Made by a program: the position numbers and the translations under genes. Under the pieces are notes generated by a model, which was not told the DNA's origin, ran no database searches, and saw only the letters and a program-made list of their open reading frames with translations. Positions 17,060-25,522 of a DNA stretch of 64,000 bases are shown here, piece by piece. Position 1 is the stretch's first letter. Every line of letters begins with the position of its first letter. Origin of the DNA: Bradyrhizobium prioriisuperbiae (GTDB taxonomy: Bacteria; Pseudomonadota; Alphaproteobacteria; Rhizobiales; Xanthobacteraceae); assembly GCF_032397745.1 (NCBI RefSeq), contig NZ_CP135921.1, forward strand, positions 434,001 to 498,000. Reading direction: 5' to 3'.

Positions 17060-17491
17060 ATGACCGACGACACCACGGCGTCCACCGGACAGTTCAACAT
17101 CCAGGCGATCGCCGACGCGCTACCGCCTTCAGCCAAGACGCTGCTGGTCGACACGTATCTGACCAATCGCGAGCAGGCGAGCGCACGGGTGTTTCGGGTC
17201 TATCGCCCGACGCCACCGCACTATCATGCGACCTGCGACGAATATCTCTACGTGTTCTCCGGGCGCGGCACCTTCTGGATGAAGGACCCCGCCACCAAGA
17301 GCGAGTTCGCACCGGGACAACTGCTGTTCTTCGAGCGCGGCACGGTGCATGCCATGCCTGAGCTTTATGAGGAGCCGGTGGTGTTTCTGTCGATCGACAC
17401 GCCGCGGCGGCAACCGACCGACATCATCTTCGTCGATCCGAAAGACGGCTCGCCGGAGACCTTCATGGCCCGGAACGCGGCGTCAGAATGA
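17060..17491 (+). CDS. Small single-domain cupin protein
   Basis: A 143-residue cupin with the metal-binding motif 1 spread over PPHYHATCDEYLYVFSGRG (two His, one Glu) and motif 2 over APGQLLFFERGTVHAMPEL (third His). The C-terminus reads TPRRQPTDIIFVDPKDGSPE, found in small cupins that bind a metal but have no assigned reaction. The ATG at 17060 follows GAGAGG; a longer in-frame start is less plausible. It lies alone between a divergent threonine aldolase and a convergent aldo/keto reductase. The function is not predictable. Confidence 0.82.
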   Translation: MTDDTTASTGQFNIQAIADALPPSAKTLLVDTYLTNREQASARVFRVYRPTPPHYHATCDEYLYVFSGRGTFWMKDPATKSEFAPGQLLFFERGTVHAMPELYEEPVVFLSIDTPRRQPTDIIFVDPKDGSPETFMARNAASE

Positions 17492-17507
17492 TTGTACTTT
17501 TGTCGTG

Positions 17508-17578
17508 CCGGGCTTGTCCCGGCAACCTCGCTTAGGGGCGCACTGCGTCCCTAAGCGGGATCACCGGGACAAGCCCGG
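17508..17578. repeat. Long palindromic REP-like element between convergent genes
   Basis: Outer arms CCGGGCTTGTCCCGG (17508-17522) and CCGGGACAAGCCCGG (17564-17578) are perfect inverted repeats; inner arms CGCTTAGGG (17529-17537) and CCCTAAGCG (17549-17557) extend the stem. It sits between two convergent genes and can serve as a bidirectional terminator. It resembles the REP-like palindromes common between Bradyrhizobium-type genes. Confidence 0.82.
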
Positions 17579-17640
17579 TGATGACTGTTGTGGGTGGAGA
17601 TGCTTTATTCGCGACAATGACGATCGTCGGCCCATCCGCC

Positions 17641-18654
17641 TCACGCGCCGTTGCGCACCGGCCGGCCCTCGATCGGATAGGCCGGATCGTTGAAGCCCGG
17701 CGTCGAGGGATGTCCGGTGGTGACGAGGCTGTTGACCAGCGCCTCGTCCTCCGCGGTGAAACGATAGGCCAGCGCCTTGACGTAATCGTCCCACTGCTCT
17801 TCGGTGCGCGGCCCAGCGACCACCGCATCGATGAAGCGATTGTTCAGCACCCAGGCCACCGCGAACTGCCCGGCGGTGATTCCACGCGCTTCCGCATGCT
17901 TGCGGATGGTCTGCGCCAGTTGCAGCGATTCCTGACGCCATTCGGTCTGCATCATCCGGGTGTCCTTGCGGGCCGCGCGTGTGCCCTGCTCCGGATTGCT
18001 GTCGGGGGCGTATTTTCCGGTGAGGACGCCGCGCGCCAATGGACTGTAGGGCACAACGCCAAGACCGTAGAAATTGCAGGCCGGCAGTTGTTCGACCTCC
18101 GGCATCCGGTTCATGGCGTTGTAATAGGGCTGGCTGACCACTGGCCGGTCGATACCGAGCCGATCGCAGATGTTGCAGATCTCGGCGATCCGCCAGGCGC
18201 GATAGTTGGACACGCCGAAGTAACGCACCTTGCCCTGGCGAATGAGATCACCCATCGCCCGCAACGTCTCCTCCAGCGGCGTGGTGTGGTCTTCCTTGTG
18301 CAGATAATAGATGTCGAGATAGTCGGTGCCGAGCCGCGCGAGGCTCTCATCCGCCGCCTGCAGCAGCCATTTGCGCGACAGCCCGCGCCGGTTGACGCCC
18401 TCGCCGATCGGGTTCGCCGCCTTGGTGGCGAGCACCCAATCGTGGCGGTGCCTGGCGATGGCCCGGCCGACGACCGCTTCCGACTTGCCCTGCGAATAGG
18501 CATCCGCGGTGTCGATGAAATTGATGCCGGCGTCCCGGGCCTTGGCGACGATGGTGGCAGACGTCACCTCATCGGTGGCGTCGCCGAACATCATGGTGCC
18601 GAGGCAAAGCTGCGAGATCTTCAGGCCGCTGCGGCCGAGGTTGCGGTGGTTCAT
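17641..18654 (-). CDS. Aldo/keto reductase
   Basis: A 337-residue (alpha/beta)8-barrel NADPH-dependent oxidoreductase. Key features are GRSGLKISQLCLGTMMFG at the N-terminus, NFIDTADAYSQGKSEAVVGR with the catalytic Asp and Tyr, VLATKAANP with the catalytic Lys, DIYYLHKEDHTTPLEETLRA with the catalytic His, and VVPYSPLARGVLTGKY. It resembles YajO/Tas-type or AKR11-like enzymes; the natural substrate is unknown. The ATG at 18654 is preceded by AGGAGG 6 nt away, ruling out longer in-frame starts. It is divergent from the GrlR-like gene. Confidence 0.9.
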   Translation of the reverse strand: MNHRNLGRSGLKISQLCLGTMMFGDATDEVTSATIVAKARDAGINFIDTADAYSQGKSEAVVGRAIARHRHDWVLATKAANPIGEGVNRRGLSRKWLLQAADESLARLGTDYLDIYYLHKEDHTTPLEETLRAMGDLIRQGKVRYFGVSNYRAWRIAEICNICDRLGIDRPVVSQPYYNAMNRMPEVEQLPACNFYGLGVVPYSPLARGVLTGKYAPDSNPEQGTRAARKDTRMMQTEWRQESLQLAQTIRKHAEARGITAGQFAVAWVLNNRFIDAVVAGPRTEEQWDDYVKALAYRFTAEDEALVNSLVTTGHPSTPGFNDPAYPIEGRPVRNGA

Positions 18655-18852
18655 TTGGTCCTCCGTCTTGTTCATGAGTGTGGCCCGGCTTTCGCCGACT
18701 GATACGGGCAGACGTCGCCCTTGTCCACGGTCCGTCTCGGCCGCTCTGCTGCAAATCACCGCAGAAAACGAGCTGTCGAACCGGCCGCCGTCACAGTATT
18801 GTGAGGCCGATGATCAAAATGCTTCCGCGCGGCCGGGTGGAACGGACGAAGC

Positions 18853-19191
18853 ATGAGGAACGGGCTTTACACGATTGCCATCGACATGCTGGACGGCGTG
18901 GACGCCCGCGCGACCGGCGTCATCGTGCTGCGCGACGGCGCCATTCACGGCGGCGACAGCTATTTCTACTACACCGGCAACTACGAGACCGGACCGGACA
19001 AATGGCGGGGCGAACTCGTCACCCATCAGCACACCCAATCCCGCGGCAATCCGGTGTTCGGTGGCCGCGACGTCAGCGTCGGTTTTTCCGGAAAACACGA
19101 TGCGACGGGAGCCGTTGTCTACGGCACGGCACTGGTGGGATCGCGCAGCGTCAGCTTTCGCGCCACCTTGCGGCGGCTGGCCGACGCCTGA
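18853..19191 (+). CDS. GrlR-family regulatory-like protein
   Basis: A 112-residue protein of the GrlR family: MRNGLYTIAIDMLDGVDARA, GVIVLRDGAIHGGDSYFYYT, HQHTQSRGNPVFGGRDVSVG and GTALVGSRSVSFRATLRRL. GrlR is a lipocalin-like protein known from enteropathogens, where it antagonises the activator of the type III secretion locus. Homologues of this form occur in many rhizobia without an attached secretion locus, and none is seen in this window. Its target here is unknown. It is divergent from the aldo/keto reductase and convergent with the formamidase-like gene. Confidence 0.78.
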   Translation: MRNGLYTIAIDMLDGVDARATGVIVLRDGAIHGGDSYFYYTGNYETGPDKWRGELVTHQHTQSRGNPVFGGRDVSVGFSGKHDATGAVVYGTALVGSRSVSFRATLRRLADA

Positions 19192-19219
19192 CCATCCGGC
19201 CGGTCGAAGCCGTCCAAGA

Positions 19220-20161
19220 TCAGGGGTGCACGACCGACTTCGCGATCATGCAGTGGATGCCCTTGGAGCCGTTGACCGTCTGCGTCACGCGCAGGTCAGC
19301 GGCCAGGCTGCACAGCGTGTAGGCGTCTTCACGCGACAGCTTTCCGATCTCGCCGAGCAACACGATCATGTCGCGCAATGCCTTGACCACGCACTGATCG
19401 AGATCCGGATCCATCGCCATGGTGATGTAATGGGTCGGCGTCTCGGCCCGCGGATAGGTAAACCGCAGGTCCTTGCGCAGCCTGAACGCGAAGCGGCCCT
19501 GCAGCGCGGTCTCGATCGCAGTGACGCAGACCTCGCCGTCGCCTTGCACACCGTGGCCGTCGCCGCAGGAAAACAGAGCGCCGGGCACGAACACCGGCAG
19601 ATAGAGTTTGGCGCCCGGGATCAACTCCTTGTTATCGAGATTGCCGCCCATGGCGCGGGGAATGAGCGAGCCGATGCGGCCCCAGGCCGGCGGCGGCGCG
19701 ACACCCATCACTCCGAAGAACGGCCGCAGCGGCAGATCGAGCCCCCACGGCAAACGGCCAACCAAACGCTGCTCGTCGAGCGGAATGGTGATGAGCCGCG
19801 TCTCGTGGAAATCGTCCGGCAACGTGCCGCTGAGCGGACGGATCAGATTCCAGCCCCAGTCCTGCCGCAGCTTGATGTCGAGGATTTCGACTTCCAGCAC
19901 ATCACCAACCGCGGCACCATCGACGGCGATCGGACCGGTGAGAATATGGCCGGGCAGCAGCCGCTCGCTTTTGGCATGGACCTCCGCGTGTTCGGGCAGG
20001 ATGCGAAAGCGGCTGGCGTCCGGCAGCACTTCCGGGCCGCCACTGAGCGTATCCACCGTCACTTCATCGCCGCTGGCAACAGTCAGAACCGGCTTCAGGG
20101 TGGCATCGAAGAACCCCCAATGACAGGTTTCGGGGCTTGCGCGCAGATGATGATGAGTCAT
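19220..20161 (-). CDS. Acetamidase/formamidase family protein
   Basis: The 313-residue hydrolase starts MTHHHLRASPETCHWGFFDA. The family core is visible in SGDEVTVDTLSGGPEVLP, the metal-associated GHILTGPIAVDGAAVGDVLE, LFSCGDGHGVQGDGEVCVTA (the most conserved acetamidase motif) and TPTHYITMAMDPDLDQC. It hydrolyses short amides such as formamide or acetamide to ammonia and the acid; which one cannot be told. An in-frame GTG 9 bp upstream is an alternative start. It is divergent from the glutathione transferase gene. Confidence 0.88.
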   Translation of the reverse strand: MTHHHLRASPETCHWGFFDATLKPVLTVASGDEVTVDTLSGGPEVLPDASRFRILPEHAEVHAKSERLLPGHILTGPIAVDGAAVGDVLEVEILDIKLRQDWGWNLIRPLSGTLPDDFHETRLITIPLDEQRLVGRLPWGLDLPLRPFFGVMGVAPPPAWGRIGSLIPRAMGGNLDNKELIPGAKLYLPVFVPGALFSCGDGHGVQGDGEVCVTAIETALQGRFAFRLRKDLRFTYPRAETPTHYITMAMDPDLDQCVVKALRDMIVLLGEIGKLSREDAYTLCSLAADLRVTQTVNGSKGIHCMIAKSVVHP

Positions 20162-20389
20162 GAAGGACACCGTAAGGCGAAGGGCGGGAGATCGGATACA
20201 GCGGCGGGGGCTGCGGGTCTGCAGACTAACAGCGCCCTGTCGCGATGCAACGATTGCCGAGCGAACGGCAGCCTCCCATGTTTGCCGATGCGACGATCCA
20301 ACGTATGCGGCCGACGGCCTTGCGCCGCCCCACCGCCTCGCTATGGTCGCCCGGAATTTTTGTCATCCGATCCCACCGGAGCCTTCCGC

Positions 20390-21094
20390 ATGTCCGACCT
20401 CACAGCCTTCCCGATCACCAAGCGCTGGCCGGCGCAGCACCCGGACCGCCTGCAGCTGTATTCCCTGCCGACACCAAACGGCGTCAAGGCCTCGATCATG
20501 CTGGAAGAGATCGGGCTGCCCTACGAGCCGCACACCATCGACATCGGCAAGAACGAAACCTTCGGACCGGAATTCCTGTCGCTGAATCCGAACGGCAAAA
20601 TTCCGTCGATCATCGATCCCAACGGCCCCAACGGCAAGCCGATCGGCCTGTTCGAATCCGGTGCGATCCTGATCTATCTCGCCGAGAAGACCGGCAAGCT
20701 GCTATCGAGCGATCCGGCGCTGCGTTACGAGACCATGGCGTGGGTGTTCTTCCAGATGGCGTCGGTCGGCCCGATGTTCGGCCAGGTCGGTTTCTTCCAT
20801 AAGTTCGCCGGCAAGGACTATGAAGACAAGCGTCCCTTGCAGCGTTATGTCACCGAATCCAAGCGGCTGCTCGGCGTGCTGGAGACCCGGCTCGCGGACC
20901 GCGACTGGATCGTGGGCGATGCCTATTCGATTGCCGACATCTCGCTGCTCGGCTGGGTGCGCAACCTGGTCGGCTTCTACGGCGCCGGCGATCTCGTCGA
21001 CTACAAGGCACTGAAGCATGTGCCGGCCTGGCTGGAGCGCTGCCTCGCCCGCCCGGCGGTGCAACGCGGGCTGGAGATTCCGAAGCGGCCGTGA
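20390..21094 (+). CDS. Glutathione S-transferase family protein (YfcG/YghU-like)
   Basis: The 234-residue protein has an N-terminal thioredoxin-fold domain, LQLYSLPTPNGVKASIMLEE, with the TPNGxK motif of the Nu-class disulfide-bond oxidoreductases YfcG/YghU, then LNPNGKIPSIIDPNGPNGKP and ESGAILIYLAEKTGKLL binding glutathione, and an all-helical C-terminal domain with the DRDWIVGDAYSIADISLLGW signature. It probably acts as a glutathione-dependent disulfide reductase or in detoxification. The ATG at 20390 has GGAG upstream; longer in-frame reading leftwards belongs to non-coding or opposite-strand sequence. It converges on glgA with a 31 bp gap. Confidence 0.9.
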   Translation: MSDLTAFPITKRWPAQHPDRLQLYSLPTPNGVKASIMLEEIGLPYEPHTIDIGKNETFGPEFLSLNPNGKIPSIIDPNGPNGKPIGLFESGAILIYLAEKTGKLLSSDPALRYETMAWVFFQMASVGPMFGQVGFFHKFAGKDYEDKRPLQRYVTESKRLLGVLETRLADRDWIVGDAYSIADISLLGWVRNLVGFYGAGDLVDYKALKHVPAWLERCLARPAVQRGLEIPKRP

Positions 21095-21125
21095 GGCGGG
21101 CTGCGGATAACTCCGATTTAAACGG

Positions 21126-22550
21126 TTACGCCACCTGCGCGACCTGGCGGTAAAGGCCGTGATAGGCCGCGACCGAATCCCGCCACGCGAACGAGCTCGC
21201 CATCGCGTCCGAGCGCATCGAATTGAGCTGCCGCTTGTGACCGTAAGTGCCGAAGGCACGGCAGACCGCGCCGAGGAAGGATTCGGTCGACGGTTCGTCG
21301 AACAGGAAACCGGTGCGGCCATCGACGATGGTGTCGGCCAGGCCCCCGGTCTTGTGTCCGATCGGCAGTGAGCCGAAACGCTGGGCATACATCTGGCTGA
21401 GGCCGCAGGGCTCGAAACGCGACGGCATCAGGGTGAAATCGCTGCCGGCGAAAATCCGCTTGGCCTCCCCATCCTCGAAGCCGAGGGCGACACCGATCGA
21501 TTGCGGCCGGCGTTTCTGTGCCTCCTGCAACGCCCGCTCGAACCGTGGCTCGCCGCGCCCCATCACCACGATCTGTCCGCCTGATGCCACGATGGTCTCG
21601 GCCGCCTCCAGCACGAGGTCGACGCCCTTCTGATGCACCAGCCGCGCGACCAGGCCGAACAACGGCCCGCGCGACAGCGCCAGATTGAACTGGCGGCGGA
21701 TGTGATTGACGTTGGCCTTCTTCTGTTTCCAGTCACCGGCACCGAACGGCGTCGTCAGTTCCGGACAGGTGCGCGGGTCCCAGGTCTCGTCGATGCCGTT
21801 GAGAATGCCGGTCAATTGATCTGCGTTCGCACGCTTTTTCAGCAGCCCGTCGAGCCCGCAGCCGAACTGGGAGGTGGTGATTTCGCGCGCGTAGGTCGCG
21901 CTCACGGTGGTGAGATGGTCGGCATAGACCAGCCCGCCCTTCAGGAACGACACCTTGTCGTAGAACTCGACGCCGTCGATGTGGAATGAACTCGCAGGCG
22001 CGCCGATCCGTCGCAGGGTGTCTTTCGGAAACAGTCCCTGGTAAGCCAGATTGTGGATGGTCAGGATGGTCGGGATGTTGAGCTTGTTCCAGACGGCATA
22101 AGCCGGCACCAGCGCCGCCTGCCAGTCGTTGGCGTGCACCACGTCGGCGCGCCATTGCGGATCCACATGGCCGGCGGCCAGAAACGCGGCAGCCGAGGAA
22201 AACCGGGCAAATCTGATGTCGTTGTCGCGCCAGTCGTTGCCGTTGGCATCGCTGTAGGGTGTCCCTTCCCGGTCGTAGAGCTCCGGAGAAATCAAAATAT
22301 AAACGTGCAGCCCGTCGCTGGTGGTGGTGCGGCCGATCGCACATGAGGGCAGACCAGCGAGTGCGGGACAGCGGCCGATAATATCGATATGGCCAAGCCG
22401 CGACAGGACCGAGCGGTAGCCCGGGAGCATCAGCCGGACATCAGTCCGCGCCCGAAGTGCCCGCGGCAAGGCCGACGACACCGACGCCAGTCCGCCGACG
22501 CGGACATACTCCTCGAGTTCGGAGGTGACGAAGAGAACCCTGATCGACAT
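21126..22550 (-). CDS. glgA: Glycogen synthase (ADP-glucose type)
   Basis: A 474-residue GT5 glucosyltransferase that elongates alpha-1,4-glucan from ADP-glucose. The C-terminal nucleotide-sugar site is intact: SRFEPCGLSQMYAQRFGSLP with the conserved Glu, followed by GHKTGGLADTIVDG. The N-terminal motif is unusual: where the family has KTGGLADV, this protein has RVGGLASV, so the lysine known to contact ADP-glucose in E. coli (Lys15) is replaced by arginine. HIDGVEFYDKVSFLKGGLVY and ILNGIDETWDP are normal. The ATG at 22550 (MSIRVLFVTSELEEYV) fits the family start. It is divergent from glgP, with the control region in 22551-22812. Confidence 0.92.
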   Translation of the reverse strand: MSIRVLFVTSELEEYVRVGGLASVSSALPRALRARTDVRLMLPGYRSVLSRLGHIDIIGRCPALAGLPSCAIGRTTTSDGLHVYILISPELYDREGTPYSDANGNDWRDNDIRFARFSSAAAFLAAGHVDPQWRADVVHANDWQAALVPAYAVWNKLNIPTILTIHNLAYQGLFPKDTLRRIGAPASSFHIDGVEFYDKVSFLKGGLVYADHLTTVSATYAREITTSQFGCGLDGLLKKRANADQLTGILNGIDETWDPRTCPELTTPFGAGDWKQKKANVNHIRRQFNLALSRGPLFGLVARLVHQKGVDLVLEAAETIVASGGQIVVMGRGEPRFERALQEAQKRRPQSIGVALGFEDGEAKRIFAGSDFTLMPSRFEPCGLSQMYAQRFGSLPIGHKTGGLADTIVDGRTGFLFDEPSTESFLGAVCRAFGTYGHKRQLNSMRSDAMASSFAWRDSVAAYHGLYRQVAQVA

Positions 22551-22812
22551 AACAACCCCGCCGATACGCTTAACGTTGCGTTGCAAAAACCGTTCCGCAC
22601 ATTTGGCGAGTGTGTGGCGGAAAAAAGCAGCAGCCGGTTCCGCCTGAAATTGCCACTTTCAGAGGCAATGTTCGCCTCACATCAGTGCGGTCGAAGGGTG
22701 GCATGCGCGGGATCGATCCCCTAGACTCCGGCCCATTCGCGTCCTGTCGCTGCGGTCTTTTAACCGGTTTGGATCATGGCTTCGTGACGCAGCAGCAAAT
22801 GGGGATGCTGAC

Positions 22813-25287
22813 TTGGAAAAGTTCATCGCGTTTTCCGGCGCCGAGGCCGGTCAGATCACCACCTCCGAGGTCCGGGGAGCCATCCTCGAGAAGCTGACGC
22901 TTTCGATCGGCAAGGATGCGGCCCAGGCGACCAAGCGCGACTGGTATACGGCTGCCGCTCTGGCGCTGCGCGATCGCATCGTCGAGCGCTGGCTTCAGAC
23001 CGACCGCCGCAACTTCGATGCCGGGCGCAAGCACGTCTGCTACATGTCGCTGGAGTTCCTGATCGGCCGTCTGTTCACCGACGCGCTGACCAATCTCGGC
23101 GTGTTCCCGGTGTACAAGCAGGCGCTGGAGGAGCTCGGGCTGGATTTCGCCGAGCTGCGGGAGTTCGAGGCCGACGCCGCGCTGGGCAATGGCGGCCTGG
23201 GGCGGCTGGCCGCCTGCTTCATGGAAAGCATGTCGACACTGGATATTCCGGCCACCGGTTACGGAATCCGTTATGAACACGGGCTGTTCCGCCAGATCAT
23301 CGTGGATGGACGGCAGCAGGAATTTCCCGACGAGTGGCTGGCCTACGGCAATCCCTGGGAGTTCCAGCGTCCCGAAACCGTCTACAGCGTGTCCTTCGGC
23401 GGGCAGGTCAGCATCCAGACCGACGACAAGGGGCACACCCGCGAGTTCTGGCGCCCGTCGGAGACGGTGCGGGCGATCGCCTATGACACCCCGATCGTCG
23501 GCTGGCGTGGCCGGCACATCAATGCCTTGCGGCTGTGGAGCGCGAAGGCCGCCGACCCGCTGCGGATCGACACCTTCAATGCCGGCGACTATCAAGGCGC
23601 CGTCGCCGCACAGACGCGGGCGGAGGCGATCTGCAAATTCCTCTACCCGAGCGACGAGACGCCAGCCGGCCGCGAGTTGCGGCTGCGACAGGAGTATTTC
23701 TTCGTCTCGGCCTCGCTGCAGGACATCCTGGCCAACGAACTGCGCGCCTATGGCAGCCTGCAGTCACTGCCGTCAGCCGCGGCGATCCAGCTCAACGACA
23801 CCCATCCGAGCCTGGCCGTCGCCGAAATGATGCGGCTCTTGATCGACATCTATGGCCTGCGCTGGGACAATGCGTGGGATCTCACCACCAAGACACTATC
23901 CTACACCAACCACACGCTGCTGCCGGAAGCGCTCGAGACCTGGCCGGTGGCACTGTTCGAGGCACTGCTGCCCCGCCATCTGCAGATCATCTATCGCATC
24001 AACGCGCTGCATCTGGATCGCGCCGAGAAAAAATTCCCGAACCAAAGCGAACTGATGGCCTCGGTCTCGCTGATCGAGGAGCGTGGCGAGCGGCGGGTGC
24101 GGATGGGGCAACTGGCGTTCGTCGGTTCCCATCGCGTCAACGGCGTCTCCGCCATGCACACCGAACTGATGAAGCAGACCGTGTTTGCCGATCTGCACGG
24201 GCTTTATCCCGACCGCATCACCAACAAGACCAACGGCATCACTTTCCGCCGCTGGCTGATGCAGGCCAATCCGGCGCTGACGTCCCTGCTGCGCGAGGTC
24301 TGCGAGGACACGGTGCTGGACGATCCGAACCGGCTGGGTGTGCTGGAAACCGTCGTCGATGACAGCGAATTCCAGAAACGCTTCACCGCGGCGAAGCGCG
24401 CCAACAAGACCGCGCTGGCGAAATTCATCTCCAGCCGCCTCGGCCTGGTGCTCGATCCGGAGTCGCTGTTCGACGTCCACATCAAGCGCATCCATGAGTA
24501 CAAGCGCCAGTTGCTGAACATCATCGAGACCATCGCGCTGTACCAGGCGATCAAGGACGAGCCGAACCGCGACTGGGTGCCACGGGTCAAGCTGTTCGCC
24601 GGCAAGTCCGCGGCGAGCTATCATTACGCCAAGCTGATCATCAAGCTGATCAACGATGTCGCCGGTGTGATCAATGGCGATGCCAGCATCCGCGGCCTGC
24701 TGCGGGTGGCGTTCCTGCCGGACTACAACATCAGCCTCGCCGAGCGCATCATTCCGGCGGCGAACCTGTCCGAGCAGATTTCGACCGCCGGCATGGAGGC
24801 CTCCGGCACCGGCAACATGAAGTTCGCGCTCAACGGCGCGCTGACCATCGGCACCCTGGACGGCGCCAACATCGAGATCAAGGAACACGTCGGCGCCGAC
24901 AATATCTTCATCTTCGGCCTGACCGCGGAAGAAGTGATCGCCCGCCGCAAGGCCGGCCTCGACGCCACCGACGCGGTTGCGACATCACTGCGGTTGCGGC
25001 GGGTGATCGAGGCGCTGGAGCGCGGCGACTTCTCACCCGACGAGCCGGGCCGCTTCCACGCCATCACCCACGCGCTGCGCCATCTCGACCACTACATGGT
25101 CAGCCGCGATTTCGACAGCTACTACGTGGCGCAGCGGTCGGTCGACCGCGTCTGGCGCGATCCCGCGGCCTGGACCCGGCACAGCATTCTGAATGTCGCC
25201 CGCGTCGCCTGGTTTTCCTCGGATCGTACCATCGCCGAATACGCCTCGGACATCTGGCACGTGCCGTTCCAGATGTCGGAGGCGTGA
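22813..25287 (+). CDS. glgP: Glycogen/starch phosphorylase
   Basis: Releases glucose-1-phosphate from glycogen using phosphate and PLP. The 824-residue length and motifs are typical: RKHVCYMSLEFLIGRLFTDA, EADAALGNGGLGRLAACFM, GWRGRHINALRLW, AAIQLNDTHPSLAVAEMMRL, HIKRIHEYKRQLLN, KLFAGKSAASYHYAKLIIK and the PLP-lysine motif EASGTGNMKFALNGALTIG. Translation appears to start at a TTG (22813, MEKFIAFSGAEAGQ) with GGGGA about 8 nt upstream; an ATG at 22805 is out of frame. Divergent from glgA. No glgB or glgC gene is in the window. Confidence 0.96.
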   Translation: MEKFIAFSGAEAGQITTSEVRGAILEKLTLSIGKDAAQATKRDWYTAAALALRDRIVERWLQTDRRNFDAGRKHVCYMSLEFLIGRLFTDALTNLGVFPVYKQALEELGLDFAELREFEADAALGNGGLGRLAACFMESMSTLDIPATGYGIRYEHGLFRQIIVDGRQQEFPDEWLAYGNPWEFQRPETVYSVSFGGQVSIQTDDKGHTREFWRPSETVRAIAYDTPIVGWRGRHINALRLWSAKAADPLRIDTFNAGDYQGAVAAQTRAEAICKFLYPSDETPAGRELRLRQEYFFVSASLQDILANELRAYGSLQSLPSAAAIQLNDTHPSLAVAEMMRLLIDIYGLRWDNAWDLTTKTLSYTNHTLLPEALETWPVALFEALLPRHLQIIYRINALHLDRAEKKFPNQSELMASVSLIEERGERRVRMGQLAFVGSHRVNGVSAMHTELMKQTVFADLHGLYPDRITNKTNGITFRRWLMQANPALTSLLREVCEDTVLDDPNRLGVLETVVDDSEFQKRFTAAKRANKTALAKFISSRLGLVLDPESLFDVHIKRIHEYKRQLLNIIETIALYQAIKDEPNRDWVPRVKLFAGKSAASYHYAKLIIKLINDVAGVINGDASIRGLLRVAFLPDYNISLAERIIPAANLSEQISTAGMEASGTGNMKFALNGALTIGTLDGANIEIKEHVGADNIFIFGLTAEEVIARRKAGLDATDAVATSLRLRRVIEALERGDFSPDEPGRFHAITHALRHLDHYMVSRDFDSYYVAQRSVDRVWRDPAAWTRHSILNVARVAWFSSDRTIAEYASDIWHVPFQMSEA

Positions 25288-25460
25288 GGGGCGGCGAGCG
25301 AACAGCATATGCCGTTCGGCTATGAGATGGCCCGCCCGGTGCTGGTAACGCGGAATGCGGCGGGTGGCGTGCAGGGCATGACCGATCCGTTCGCGAAGGG
25401 GTTTGCGATCGCGGTGTGAGGGTGAGTGATGGACTTGACCACCACCGTCCCCACGCAACC

Positions 25461-25497
25461 ATTGTCATGCCCGCGGACGGGGCATCCAGTATGCCTG
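25461..25497. repeat. Fragment of a palindromic intergenic repeat
   Basis: The run TCATGCCCGCGGACGGGGCA with a short imperfect palindrome (ATGCCC/GGGCAT) resembles one end of the REP-like elements seen between genes in Bradyrhizobium-type genomes. It lies between the convergent glgP and adenylate cyclase genes. The matching second half is missing. Confidence 0.45.
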
Positions 25498-25522
25498 TGT
25501 AAGAGACTCCAGCCACGGCCTG

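Noticed and set aside
18853..19191. Evidence of a type III secretion locus from the GrlR-like gene
   Set aside because: No secretion, chaperone or effector genes occur in the window.
18875..20389. Open frame running through the GrlR and formamidase region into the glutathione transferase gene
   Set aside because: Only the last 234 codons encode a real protein; the upstream part is antisense to the formamidase and lacks domain features.
25309..25419. 36-codon frame MPFGYEMARPVLVTRN after glgP
   Set aside because: Too short, no recognisable family, overlaps nothing conserved; most likely chance.
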